Positions 15,965-24,697 of a DNA stretch of 64,000 nucleotides are shown piece by piece. The position numbers were made by a program, and so were the translations under genes. This stretch comes from Planctomycetota bacterium (GTDB lineage: Bacteria; Planctomycetota; Phycisphaerae; Phycisphaerales; UBA1924). Each line of letters begins with the position of its first letter. Positions within the stretch are counted from its first letter, which is position 1. The stretch spans positions 108,618-172,617 of the forward strand of contig JAFEBO010000009.1 in NCBI GenBank assembly GCA_018242625.1, given 5' to 3'. The notes under the pieces were generated by a model. It saw nothing but the letters and a program-made list of their open reading frames with translations, was not told the origin of the DNA and searched no databases.

Positions 15965-18900
15965 GCAGCGCTCCGCGACGCTGGGGCGGATTTTTCGATC
16001 GTTCCATCCGGGCGGATCTGGACGTGCATGCGTGCGATGCGAGAAACGGCGTCGCAGGGGAGCGGGAGTGGCTGGATGCGTTCGCCCGGCGCGGGGGCGG
16101 GGAGCGGGTCGATCACCGCCGCACCCGCATTCAAGATCCACCGGTCGTAGAAGCACTCGATTTCGGAGTAGACCGCGTCGCGCCGGGTGATCCGGGGCAC
16201 AACCCAAAGATCGACGAGGCCGTCCTCGCAGGTCGTTCTTGCTTCGAGCAGCCTGGCAACGCGATCGCGCACCGCCTGCAGGCCATCGATGCCGCGCAGG
16301 CTGCGATAAGTGATCTCGCTGTCCGCGTGCATGTCGATACTGATCACGTCCGGGCGCTGCGAGAGGAGCCGTTCGGCGTCGTGATCGCCGAGAAGTTCTG
16401 TCCGCACGTGGACGGAGACCGCGCCGGCTTTTCTTGCGACCTCGACGGCCTGCTCGAAACGGGGATGACGCAAGGGCTCGCCCCCTTCGAAGGAAACTGC
16501 CAGTTGGAGGTCGCGAGCGGACAGTTCGTGCAGCGCGGCAGCCATCAGTTCCAGGTCGAGCGGACGATCGGAGCTCTGGCCGTGACGCGCGGAGCCCAGG
16601 TGGACTCGCACGATCTCGGGGCGGAGCAGATCTCTCTCGGCCGCGGCAAGAGCAGCGACCTGCGCCGCCGGGGCGGACTTCCAGGAAGCGCCGAGGCGCT
16701 GGGCAACCCGCGCGATCAGTTCGCGCCGGTCACCACGGTCGGCGATCAGCCGCAGGTGCGCGTCGCGGGCGGCAGGGTCGACGGCCACGCAGGCGGAGCG
16801 AGCGATCAGGTCGGGCTGCGGGGCGATCGGGAGGTAACCGAGGATCGTCCCGATCGAGCCGAGAGGACCGTTTGCCCGAACCTGCGCGGCGAAGTCAAGA
16901 ACGAGCTTGCGCTGCAGGATGCAGCCGGCAAGCCCGGGCGTTGCCTGGGTAAAGATCAACCGTTGAGGATCGACGCTCGAGTTGAACCGCTCGACCATCT
17001 GGTCGATCAGGGCGGGGTCCACGAAGCACCAGTCGCAACCGATGAGCATGAGCCCGTCGGGCGCACCGGGAGCGTCGGCGAATGAGCGCGCGAGCTCCGG
17101 CGGGGAAAACACTTCGTCAAAGACCGAGACGTTGGCAATGCCGCCTCGCCACCCCGAACCGGCCCAGATCCGCGCGTGGCCGACTGCCGCAAGCCGACCG
17201 GTCGATGAGTCGGGCTCGGCTCGGCGGATGTCAATAGCAAAGCCGGGCGGAATTCCCTCGAGACTCTGCACGAGCCGGGCCGCACGCTCAGGCTGGTCGG
17301 TGAGGAGCGTGAGTCCTTGCAGCCGCTTGGAACCGGCGAGCCGGGTGATTGTCGCCTCCAGGGCGTTGAGCTTTCCGACCACGGGCGTTTCGAGCGGGCG
17401 AGACAGTCCCAGGCCCGAGCGATCGAAACGAACGGGAATGACCGCCTGCACCGTTCGCTGCGTGCTCTGAATGCCGAGTTCGGGATGCGCCGCGCCGACG
17501 CGCTCGGTCGTGGATCTCGACGGCCCAACCGTCCGCTTGCCCGGACGAATCGACGCGAGCACTTCGTCGAACATGACGCCGAGTTCATCGGAAGCGTCGG
17601 CGAGCCACGAGACGTTGGTCAGGTCCCGCTCGGCCTGACGCCTCTGCCGGGCGAGAGGATCGAGCTCCGAATCCAGTTCGATGGCGCGGTCGGCCTTGAA
17701 GCGGTTCAGGATGCCGGTCTGGTTCAGGTGCTGCACCAGCGGATAGGCAGGCACCAGCTTCTGGACCTCGCCGGCGTGCCTGTCGATGGTGTGGATGAGC
17801 CTGTTCACGCGGGCCTGATCGTCGTGATTGGCGAGAATCTCACGCAGAGCACCGGCGGTCGATCGGCTGATCTCGCCCACTTTCCAGATATCGGCACGCA
17901 CCTGCCGCAGGCGGCGGTACAGCGCATCGCGGCGCCGGGCATCGGCCGGGCGTTCGGAGGCGAGTCGCGGGAGCGAGATGGGCGCGGCGTCGGCGTACAG
18001 AGCGAGCGCATCGCGAAGGGGCATGGGGGTGGCGTGACGCTTGGCGAGGCCGCCTTCGGTGGCATCGATGACGCGGAGGTGTCGCGCAGCGTCCTCTCCG
18101 AAGTCTCGCTCGAACTGGACGAGGTAGGTGGTCATCTGCTCGTCGGTGTAGCAGTCCCGGCCAAGATGGTCCTTGCGTTTGTGGAGCAGCGACCGGTGGC
18201 GGGCGATGCGCTGCCACTCGAGCATCTCGAGCGTGTTGAAGTCGTTGAGCTCGCCGGACCAGACCTGATGGATAGCGGCTCCTGCGGAGTAGTACTGGCC
18301 GTCGGTAAAGCCCAGATCCTGTCCTATGAAAATGACGGGGTCGCATCCCAGATGCCGGGCGAGGTAATACGCCAGGTGCGCCACGGTTGCGCCGGGCTTG
18401 AGCTCGCCGCGCTCGCGCCAGAGGAGCTTCTGAGTTTCCTCGTCGGCTTCACCCGTGAGCACGCTGTCGAGGATTTTTTCGGCGGGGCAGCGGATGGCGC
18501 CCGGAAAGGCGCGGAAGATCGCGGGGCTGGCCTTGGGCTCCACTACAAGCGTGACACCCTCAACGTCCTGAGCGCTCAGCCCCTCGTAGAAGCGGCTGCT
18601 GATGGCGTCGTGGTCGAGCGCGGTCACAAAGTCCGGCCGGATCCCGCGTGCGAGCAGAGTCTTCAGAACCGTCTGCACGGCGATGACAACCACGCGCGAT
18701 CGGACGGCCGGATCGGCCAGCAGTTCAACATTGCGACGGAGGCTGGGGCCGGCCGAAACGACGACAGCGGGCTTGCCGCTCGCGATATTGGCGAGCTCGG
18801 CGATGCCCGGCGCGTTTACATAGCTCTCGACGTTGCCCAGCAGGTTGCGGACCGTTTTGTCGACCTGCACGAGAGTCGTCACGATGGACGTGCGCACCGC

Positions 18901-19644
18901 GCTCAGAGCCCCTGCGAGCGTCTTGCCGAACCGGACGCTTTGCTCCCCGAGCCGGACGGCGCTCGCGGGGTGCTCGACCGTCCGCGTGCCGACCATGAAG
19001 ATGCCCTCGGCCCCGGTAATCGCGGCGGTGATCTCTCCCTGATCTTCCGCATCGGTCACGATCACGCAGTTGCGCAGCGCGAACCAGTCGCTGTGGTCAA
19101 TGTGTTCCAGCACGGAGCGCAGGAGCCCGACATCCGGCTCAAAGACGAGCAGCACGCCGGTCTTCTTGTACACCCGGGCCATCGCCTCAACGTGATAGCC
19201 CAGCGCGAATCCCAGGACCGCCGTCGCTCCGGCTGCCGCGGGATCGAAATCGTCCAGAAGCGCCGCCGCCTCCTCGCGCGGCTTTCGCATGCTCGCCAGC
19301 TGCCTGGGCCGGCCCATCGCATCAAAGAGAACGGCGCTGATAGCACCCTCCGGCGTGCGGAAAAACTCCACATCGGTTCGCGCTTCGGCGGCGGCCAGTT
19401 TCCGGATCGTTCGCACCGCCTGCGAGGGCATCGCGCGGAGGTTCTTTTCAAAGGTGGCTTCGCGTTCGGAAGCGTCGGGCCGGTACGGAGTCGCTCCGGG
19501 CGGAGCGGTGTAGCGCTGCAGGGGACGGCGGCTAGTCGCGATGTCCAGCAGGCCCTCGAGCCCCAGCCCTCCCGTCAGGCTGGCGATGTCGACGGCTTCT
19601 CCGCCGCCGGGTCGGATCTGGGTCTTGGCTGGACTCTCGTTCAT
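15961..19644 (-). CDS. Maf-type flagellin glycosyltransferase fused to nucleotidyltransferase-like and radical-SAM-like domains
   Basis: From ATG 19644 this is 1,227 residues; ATG 19695 is an alternative. Three parts are visible. (1) A Maf/DUF115 glycosyltransferase at about 90-650, with PAVVVSAGPSLRRNVELL, DFVTALDHD and VIFIGQDLGFTDG. Maf proteins move nonulosonates onto flagellin. (2) A nucleotidyltransferase-like domain at about 730-960, starting AVIPVRFDRSGLGLSRPL and containing FTQATPGLAGC. (3) A radical-SAM-like barrel at about 1005-1180, which keeps FEGGEPLRHPRF, a D-x-ISIDMHAD-like strand and YRSLRGIDG. It lacks the CxxxCxxC cluster motif where it should occur, near VRVHLGSARHG. It is the first gene of the neu operon. 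A Maf of usual size would end near residue 650. Confidence 0.8.
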   Translation of the reverse strand: MNESPAKTQIRPGGGEAVDIASLTGGLGLEGLLDIATSRRPLQRYTAPPGATPYRPDASEREATFEKNLRAMPSQAVRTIRKLAAAEARTDVEFFRTPEGAISAVLFDAMGRPRQLASMRKPREEAAALLDDFDPAAAGATAVLGFALGYHVEAMARVYKKTGVLLVFEPDVGLLRSVLEHIDHSDWFALRNCVIVTDAEDQGEITAAITGAEGIFMVGTRTVEHPASAVRLGEQSVRFGKTLAGALSAVRTSIVTTLVQVDKTVRNLLGNVESYVNAPGIAELANIASGKPAVVVSAGPSLRRNVELLADPAVRSRVVVIAVQTVLKTLLARGIRPDFVTALDHDAISSRFYEGLSAQDVEGVTLVVEPKASPAIFRAFPGAIRCPAEKILDSVLTGEADEETQKLLWRERGELKPGATVAHLAYYLARHLGCDPVIFIGQDLGFTDGQYYSAGAAIHQVWSGELNDFNTLEMLEWQRIARHRSLLHKRKDHLGRDCYTDEQMTTYLVQFERDFGEDAARHLRVIDATEGGLAKRHATPMPLRDALALYADAAPISLPRLASERPADARRRDALYRRLRQVRADIWKVGEISRSTAGALREILANHDDQARVNRLIHTIDRHAGEVQKLVPAYPLVQHLNQTGILNRFKADRAIELDSELDPLARQRRQAERDLTNVSWLADASDELGVMFDEVLASIRPGKRTVGPSRSTTERVGAAHPELGIQSTQRTVQAVIPVRFDRSGLGLSRPLETPVVGKLNALEATITRLAGSKRLQGLTLLTDQPERAARLVQSLEGIPPGFAIDIRRAEPDSSTGRLAAVGHARIWAGSGWRGGIANVSVFDEVFSPPELARSFADAPGAPDGLMLIGCDWCFVDPALIDQMVERFNSSVDPQRLIFTQATPGLAGCILQRKLVLDFAAQVRANGPLGSIGTILGYLPIAPQPDLIARSACVAVDPAARDAHLRLIADRGDRRELIARVAQRLGASWKSAPAAQVAALAAAERDLLRPEIVRVHLGSARHGQSSDRPLDLELMAAALHELSARDLQLAVSFEGGEPLRHPRFEQAVEVARKAGAVSVHVRTELLGDHDAERLLSQRPDVISIDMHADSEITYRSLRGIDGLQAVRDRVARLLEARTTCEDGLVDLWVVPRITRRDAVYSEIECFYDRWILNAGAAVIDPLPAPAPGERIQPLPLPCDAVSRIARMHVQIRPDGTIEKSAPASRSAA

Positions 19645-19695
19645 GCTCTCTTCCAATGACAACGGGCCGACCGGACGGGCGGACGCACGCTCCAT

Positions 19696-19723
19696 TCATC
19701 GGAAGAGACTTGCCAAACGCGTG
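19696..19723 (-). promoter_or_regulatory. Weak sigma-28-like promoter upstream of the maf-neu operon
   Basis: On the minus strand, TCCGATGA (19703-19696) resembles the FliA -10 GCCGATAA at 6/8 positions. Eleven bases further up, ACGCGTTT keeps only GTTT of the -35 TAAAGTTT. Its position would place transcription start between the two candidate ATGs and would favour the 19644 start. The match is weak and is reported because the same element type precedes the HDOD gene. Confidence 0.22.
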
Positions 19724-19734
19724 AAGGTTGCGCG

Positions 19735-20619
19735 TCAGGAGGGAACCCGAACGATGAAACTCGGCCTCATGACTTCAACCGGTCGTCCCTGAGCGTCCAC
19801 GGAACGTTCCTTGACACCAGCGCCGTTGACCATGCCGTTGGGGAACTTGCGCTGCAGTTCCGAGAGAGGAGAGGTGCGGGCTCCGGGACTGAGGCTTTGG
19901 GCACCGTCGAGATCCTTCTGGCTGAAAAGCCCGACGGTGACAGTGCTTCCAGCCTGGTCGTGGAAGTAGAACGCATCGACGCCGTCCTTTCGCAGGGTTC
20001 GGACGGCCTCCTCGGCCGCGGCCTGAAACTCCTTCACTTCCGCCGGGGTCGCCTGCCCGCGAGGGTTTGTATAGATATTGATCTGGAGCGTGTATTCGGC
20101 CTGCTTTCCGTAGTTGGCGCGGGCATTGCGCAGGTCCCACTCGGGGACAGAACCCTTCAAAGAGGTCGCGGGTGGCGGCATGAAGTACGCGCCCATGTAC
20201 GGCCGCGCCCCGTCGACATCCATCTCCTTCACGCGCTTGAGCATCGCCTTGGCGTCCGGAGTGGTGGGCGAGTCAAATCGCCCGACCGCGACCAGCGTTG
20301 CGTCCGAGCGAGTCTCCAGATAAGCCTCCGGCAGCCCGGAAGCGCGAACAGTGCGGAGCACCGTTTGTGCTGCCGCGTCTTGCTCGGTCCCTTTCAGGCG
20401 GAGCACGGCGATGGTCCATTTGCCGTCGGCGGGCGATGAAGAGGCGTGGTCAGACTCCGAGCCGGTTTGCGACTTGGAGGGGCGGAAGACCTCCTTCCCC
20501 TGGGCGGCAGTCTCGGGATCCGACTTTGGGGCCGATTGACAGCCGGCAAGCAGAGTCACAAAGCCGATCAGGGACGCAACGAAGACCAAATGGAGGCGCA
20601 GAAGTGGCGAATTTTGCAT
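19735..20619 (-). CDS. Lipoprotein with two SPOR-like repeats
   Basis: ATG 20619 gives 294 residues with a hydrophobic leader and lipobox LAGC (TLLAGCQSAPKSD). The mature protein contains two related alpha/beta units, about residues 65-130 (KWTIAVLRLKG... TLVAVGRFDSP) and 175-250 (EYTLQINIYTN... STVTVGLFSQKDL). Each has an opening strand, an Ala/Glu-rich helix and a closing aromatic-Gly strand, reminiscent of SPOR domains that bind denuded peptidoglycan. That assignment is inference. It lies between the maf operon and flgM, transcribed with the former, with 90 bp separating its stop from the maf start. Confidence 0.65.
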   Translation of the reverse strand: MQNSPLLRLHLVFVASLIGFVTLLAGCQSAPKSDPETAAQGKEVFRPSKSQTGSESDHASSSPADGKWTIAVLRLKGTEQDAAAQTVLRTVRASGLPEAYLETRSDATLVAVGRFDSPTTPDAKAMLKRVKEMDVDGARPYMGAYFMPPPATSLKGSVPEWDLRNARANYGKQAEYTLQINIYTNPRGQATPAEVKEFQAAAEEAVRTLRKDGVDAFYFHDQAGSTVTVGLFSQKDLDGAQSLSPGARTSPLSELQRKFPNGMVNGAGVKERSVDAQGRPVEVMRPSFIVRVPS

Positions 20620-21068
20620 CCGAATGGCTCCAGATTGGCACGAATGTTTTGTTTTTGATAGGATCATGATCGGATTGGCGGGGCGCGAAACGGCGTTTTT
20701 GGCGCACCAGAGCCTATCACGAAGATCACGCGAGATTTTTTCCCAGCCAGACGCCCGCTGCTGTTCTGCAAGTTCTTTGCGATCAAGGACTTTCCTCGGA
20801 TCAGTTCAAAATTGCAACTTTGAAGGAATTCCAAGGTCGCGGACGATGATTGGCGCACGAACGTGCTCGATCCGGCAACGGATCCGGGGAACACCCGAAC
20901 AAGCACATTCGTCGTCGGCGACAAGCGTCGGCGAAGAGCAGGACGTCGAGAATGCCCGCAGCGCGCGGGCGCCCGGTGGGAGCCGGTGTCTTCCCGACGC
21001 ACCTTGGTGGAGGTATTTGCTCTTCGCGAACGGCGCAGCTCGTTGCCGGCGCTCCAAGGAGTTCGCAC
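20620..21068. other. Longest non-coding gap, between the lipoprotein gene and flgM
   Basis: This 449 bp divergent region has no convincing gene on either strand. It must hold the promoter of the minus-strand lipoprotein gene and of flgM. Two sequences superficially resemble sigma-54 promoters (near 20636 and 21008), but neither has correct GG-N10-GC spacing. I see no strong inverted repeat and no tRNA-like fold. Confidence 0.6.
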
Positions 21069-21404
21069 TTGAACGGAGAACGCACAGTTGGAATCTCGGG
21101 GGGTGTGCAGGGATCGGGCGCAATCGGGCGCCTTGCGGGAGTCAGCGAGCCCCGCGTCCGCGAGCAGCAGGCCCTGAGCACCTCCAACCCGGTGACTCGT
21201 GGTGAAGACAAGGTTGAGCTTTCCCAGGAGGCCCAGGTGCTCGCCCCTTGGCTCGACAAGCTGAATCAGCTTCCGGCGGTTCGCCAGGAACTCGTGGATC
21301 GCGTCCGCGGCGAGATCGCTAACGGCACGTACGACACGGCCGACAGGCTGAACGCCGCGCTGGACGGAATGATCGACGAGACGCAGTCCGGACAGATCTG
21401 CTGA
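21069..21404 (+). CDS. flgM: Anti-sigma-28 factor FlgM
   Basis: The open frame extends far upstream, but TTG 21069 is preceded by AAGGAG at ideal spacing and gives 111 residues, a normal FlgM size. The C-terminal half is diagnostic: a DKVELSQEAQ segment, then PAVRQELVDRVRGEIANGTYDTADRLNAALDGMIDE. The N-terminal half is flexible and Gly/Ser-rich, as is usual. FlgM binds and blocks FliA until the hook-basal body is complete and is then exported. It is monocistronic here, with a terminator downstream. Its presence marks the region as flagellar and supports a flagellin target for the neighbouring Maf protein. Confidence 0.85.
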   Translation: MNGERTVGISGGVQGSGAIGRLAGVSEPRVREQQALSTSNPVTRGEDKVELSQEAQVLAPWLDKLNQLPAVRQELVDRVRGEIANGTYDTADRLNAALDGMIDETQSGQIC

Positions 21405-21471
21405 AAAACACGGGCCGCGACCCTGTTTCGGGGTCCGGCCTTTCCGAAAGTGGCCAAGAGAGAGAACAACG

Positions 21472-21505
21472 CCCGGGATCGAAAGGTCCCGGGTGCTGTG
21501 TTTTT
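21472..21505 (+). terminator. Intrinsic terminator downstream of flgM
   Basis: A perfect 7 bp stem, CCCGGGA (21472-21478) with TCCCGGG (21487-21493) and an 8-base loop, is followed after 7 bases by TTTTT (21501-21505). It lies about 70 bp beyond the flgM stop. The T-run is slightly displaced from the stem, so efficiency is uncertain. Confidence 0.5.
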
Positions 21506-21625
21506 GGAGCGCGCAGCTCGGCGGCACTCCGCCGGCCCACACCCGTAAATCGCCGGATTTTCGTTATGGGCCCGGCCGTGGCGGCCGCCGGAACGACATG
21601 AAACAAAGCATGGCGGGTTCTTTTC

Positions 21626-21654
21626 TTGTTCGGCGTCCATCGGCGTGTTAGATT
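21626..21654 (+). promoter_or_regulatory. Possible sigma-70-type promoter of the di-haem peroxidase gene
   Basis: TTGTTC (21626-21631) and TAGATT (21649-21654) are spaced by exactly 17 bp, about 40 bp upstream of ATG 21696. The match is 3/6 and 4/6 to TTGACA/TATAAT. It sits in an AT-richer patch after the flgM terminator. Confidence 0.35.
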
Positions 21655-21695
21655 CTCCACTGCGACGGAGTGATCGCGAGGGAGATTGGACCGCG

Positions 21696-23612
21696 ATGGT
21701 CAAAGTGATTGAAACAAGGAGGGGCGTAAGGGGCGCCGCGGCGATGGCCGGAGCGCTCGTGCTTTTGCTGGCGGGGGGTGCCGCCGCGAAGGACGCGCCC
21801 AGCGCTCGGCGGGGTTCCGGGGCCGGGCGGGCCCCGGTCGAGACAGTCACCGCGGCCTCACTCGGGCGCGACCTCTTTTTCGACACAAGCCTTTCAGAGC
21901 CCGCCGGTCAGGGCTGCGTGAGTTGTCACGCGCCCGAAGCGGGCTTCACCTTTCCGATTTCGGGTATCAACGAACTCTTCGGCGTCGCGCCCGGGGCGGT
22001 GGCGGGACGATTTGGGTTTCGGGCCGTCCCGTCGGTGAGCTACGCGGCCTTCAACCCACCCGGGCCTCCCCACCACAACCATCAGCTTCTGCTGTACGTC
22101 GGCGGGCAGTTCTGGGATGGCCACGCGAACGATCTCGCGGACCAGGCCACGTTTCCGTTCATCAATCCAAACGAGATGAACAACATGACGCACAACATGG
22201 GCGATCCAGCGCTCGTGGTGCAGAAGGTGGCGGCGGGCCCGCTCGCCGAGAAATTTCGCCAGATCTTCGGCGATGATGCGTTTTTGCAGCCGACCGAGGT
22301 GGTGTACGGACAGATCGCCGAAGCGATCTCGGAATATGAAAAGACCGACGAGGTCTCGCCGTTCAGTTCAAAGTATGACGCATGGCGTGCGGGCAAGGCC
22401 GAATTCACCGAGAGCGAGCTGAACGGGCTGCGGCTTGTGACGGGCTCGTGGTCGGGACGTCCCGACGGCGCCGCCTACTTCAAGACCGCGCACTGCGTGG
22501 AATGCCACATCATCCCGACGGTCCCGTCGGCCGGTCCGGACATCTGGACGAGCACCTGCTACCAGAACATCGGGGTGCCGCGGAACGCCGGCAACCCGTT
22601 TTATACCCAGACCGATGCGCTCTCCAATCCGGCGGGCTACAACCCGGACGGGGCCGAGTTTGTGGACATCGGACTGGGGAACACCCTCTACCCGCTCTAC
22701 GGGTTTCCTCCCGGGAACATGGGACCGGGGAGCGACGGGTCGGGCGACTTTCTCGGCATCAACGGGCTTTTCAAGGCGCCGAGTTTTCGCAATGTCGACA
22801 AGCGTCCCAATCCGGCCTTTGTCAAGGCTTACATGCACAATGGTGCGCTCAAGAGTGTTGAACAGGTTGTGCACTTTTACAACACGCGAAACCTGACGAC
22901 CAAGCCGTTCGAGGTGATCGATTTCACGCGCGATGACCCGTACGCTGGGCTGGAAGGCACACCCCTTTGGCCGGCGCCCGAATCACCATCGCCGGTGACG
23001 CTGCTCAACGCGGAAGGGCTGCCGGGCACCGACCCCGGCATGGGCCCGGGCGGGGAATCGTTCGCGCAGGTGGGAAACCTGCAGCTCACGGCGGACGAGG
23101 AGGCCGACATCGTCGCGTTCCTGAAAACCCTGAGCGACGGCTACTTCGTGCCCGAGTTTGATCCGTGCGTTTCGGTGATCTCGCAGCCGGTGCCGCAGAA
23201 GGTCGGCGTCGGCCAGAGCGCCAAGATGACCGTGGCGGTGCACGCTTCGGTGCCGGTGACGTTCCAATGGCGGCACAACGGACAGCCGATGGACGGAGAG
23301 ACCGTCTCGTATTACTCGATTGTCGCCGCGGGCGTTCAGGATGCGGGCGACTACGACTGCGTTGTGACAGCCGAATGCGGTGCGGTGACGAGCCGAGCGG
23401 CACACATCTCGGTCTGCCCGGGAGATCTGAACGGCGACGGGCTGGTCGACGATGCGGACTTCTCGGTGTTTGCGGTCGCGTACGACCTACTGGACTGCAC
23501 GGACCCGGAAATGCCGTTCGGCTGCCCGGCGGACCTCAACACCGACTTCGTCGTAGACGATGCCGACTTTTCGATTTTCGCCGTCGCGTACGACGCGCTG
23601 CTGTGCGATTAG
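21696..23612 (+). CDS. Secreted di-haem cytochrome c peroxidase (MauG/CCP family) with Ig-like and GC-type dockerin domains
   Basis: ATG 21696 gives 638 residues with a signal peptide (AGALVLLLAGGAAAKD). Two c-type haem motifs are present, CVSCH at residue 74 and CVECH at residue 267. The LGRDLFFDTSLSEP opening, FRAVPSVSYAA and FKAPSFRNVDKRPNPAFVKAYMHNGALKSVEQVVHFYN blocks are typical of the CCP/MauG family. An Ig-like domain follows (about 485-565, ISQPVPQKVGVGQSAKMTV to SRAAHISV). Last is a complete paired dockerin-like tail (CPGDLNGDGLVDDADF... CPADLNTDFVVDDADF). It probably reduces peroxide or oxidises a partner outside the inner membrane. Its stop overlaps the convergent AhpD-like gene by 4 bp. 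Confidence 0.9.
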   Translation: MVKVIETRRGVRGAAAMAGALVLLLAGGAAAKDAPSARRGSGAGRAPVETVTAASLGRDLFFDTSLSEPAGQGCVSCHAPEAGFTFPISGINELFGVAPGAVAGRFGFRAVPSVSYAAFNPPGPPHHNHQLLLYVGGQFWDGHANDLADQATFPFINPNEMNNMTHNMGDPALVVQKVAAGPLAEKFRQIFGDDAFLQPTEVVYGQIAEAISEYEKTDEVSPFSSKYDAWRAGKAEFTESELNGLRLVTGSWSGRPDGAAYFKTAHCVECHIIPTVPSAGPDIWTSTCYQNIGVPRNAGNPFYTQTDALSNPAGYNPDGAEFVDIGLGNTLYPLYGFPPGNMGPGSDGSGDFLGINGLFKAPSFRNVDKRPNPAFVKAYMHNGALKSVEQVVHFYNTRNLTTKPFEVIDFTRDDPYAGLEGTPLWPAPESPSPVTLLNAEGLPGTDPGMGPGGESFAQVGNLQLTADEEADIVAFLKTLSDGYFVPEFDPCVSVISQPVPQKVGVGQSAKMTVAVHASVPVTFQWRHNGQPMDGETVSYYSIVAAGVQDAGDYDCVVTAECGAVTSRAAHISVCPGDLNGDGLVDDADFSVFAVAYDLLDCTDPEMPFGCPADLNTDFVVDDADFSIFAVAYDALLCD

Positions 23613-23965
23613 GCCGTGGCCGGAGCGCCGGTGAGATGGCCGACCGCGCGGGCAACGACGGGGGCGTAGGTATACGCCGGCCCGCCCTGCATCATGACGG
23701 CGACACCGGCGACTTCCATCACCTGTTCGGAGGTAGCGCCCGCCTTGAGGCACTTCTCAACGTGCGAATAGATGCAGGGCTCGCAGCGGAGGGCGACACC
23801 GATCCCGAGTGCGATCAGCTCTTTCTCCCGGACGGTGAGGGCGCCGGGCTTCATCAGCGCCTGGAAAAACGGGCCGAAGGACTTTGCGATTTCGGGCGCT
23901 GCCGCCTTCATCGCTCCCATCTCGGCCGGCCAGGATTCGTAGAACTGAGAAGCGTTGTTGAGCAT
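23609..23965 (-). CDS. AhpD-like / carboxymuconolactone decarboxylase family protein
   Basis: This is a 118-residue all-helical protein with the family core LTVREKELIALGIGVALRCEPCIYSHVEKCLKAGATSEQVMEV. Cys61-x2-Cys64 and His68 form the AhpD-type redox site. Such proteins act as peroxide- or thiol-linked antioxidants rather than true decarboxylases. It follows the rhodanese gene by 27 bp and is likely co-transcribed with it. The end overlaps the convergent peroxidase gene. Confidence 0.88.
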   Translation of the reverse strand: MLNNASQFYESWPAEMGAMKAAAPEIAKSFGPFFQALMKPGALTVREKELIALGIGVALRCEPCIYSHVEKCLKAGATSEQVMEVAGVAVMMQGGPAYTYAPVVARAVGHLTGAPATA

Positions 23966-23992
23966 GACGATCTCCGATCTGTGAAAAGAGGA

Positions 23993-24559
23993 TCAGACTT
24001 TGCAGGCAGGTCCGGATGGCGACGAACGGTTCCACGGGGCCTTTTCGAGCAGGCTGGCCAGAGCGCAGCTTCCCGTAGCGCCGGCGTAAACCATGCCGCT
24101 GCCGACGATCGTTGTGAGCGCGAGCGCCCAGGGAGACCAGAGCAACGCCAGGGCCGTGCCGAGCAGCACGACCGCTCCCATGAGTATCTGAGTCTGCTGC
24201 ATCGGGGTCAGAGAGATTCCGGCTCGCTCGACGACGGGCAGGCCGGCGGCCTTCCAGGACTCGATTCCCCCGGTCATGTGCGCCGCTCCGGCTGAACTGC
24301 CCGCACAGAACTGTTCAAGAGCCTTTGCGGACCGGCCGCCCCTGCGACAATGAAAGATCGGCATGATGCCCTGGTCGACGGGCACGGAGCGAGCGTCGAA
24401 ACTGCTGAGGGGCATGGAGAGAGAGCCCGCGATCAGTATGCGTGAGCGCTCCTCCGGCTCACGAACGTCGATCAGCCGCGCGCGGCCCTCGGCAAGAAGT
24501 CTGTTCACGGCGTGGGGTTCAATCGCTTGGGCTGGTTTTGTCGCCTGCTGAGTGTTCAT
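23993..24559 (-). CDS. Rhodanese-DUF2892 membrane sulfurtransferase (YgaP-like)
   Basis: The 188-residue product has an N-terminal rhodanese domain (ARLIDVREPEERSRILIAGS) with active-site loop HCRRGGRS, in which Cys71 would carry the persulfide. Two C-terminal transmembrane segments follow (QILMGAVVLLGTALALLW, ALTTIVGSGMVYAGATGSCALASLL), matching the DUF2892 tail of E. coli YgaP. It is expected in the inner membrane with the rhodanese domain in the cytoplasm, moving sulfane sulfur or thiocyanate. It is divergent from the stand-alone DUF2892 gene and upstream of the AhpD-like gene. Confidence 0.9.
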   Translation of the reverse strand: MNTQQATKPAQAIEPHAVNRLLAEGRARLIDVREPEERSRILIAGSLSMPLSSFDARSVPVDQGIMPIFHCRRGGRSAKALEQFCAGSSAGAAHMTGGIESWKAAGLPVVERAGISLTPMQQTQILMGAVVLLGTALALLWSPWALALTTIVGSGMVYAGATGSCALASLLEKAPWNRSSPSGPACKV

Positions 24560-24697
24560 TGGAAGTCTCCGGTGTTTTGAGGGCGCAGGGACGCAGATGG
24601 TTCCGCTCGAGGAAGTAATTTCGGGAACCTTTGGGCGGATGGACGCCTCTCAATATGTGGAAGCCGCATTCGCGGACCCAACCTGCGGAGAAACAAC

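Noticed and set aside
17317..19659. Long plus-strand open frame (about 780 codons) opposite the Maf gene
   Set aside because: It is an antisense shadow created by high GC3. The translation is Arg/Gly/Ala-rich without motifs, while the minus strand has clear domain signatures.
20636..20652. Sigma-54-like TGGCACGAATGTTTTGT
   Set aside because: The -24 half is good, but the GC of the -12 element is missing and the nearest plus-strand gene (flgM) is over 400 bp away.
21005..21026. Sigma-54-like TGGTGGAGGTATTTGCT upstream of flgM
   Set aside because: GG and GC are 11 rather than 10 bases apart and the CAC triplet of the -24 element is absent.
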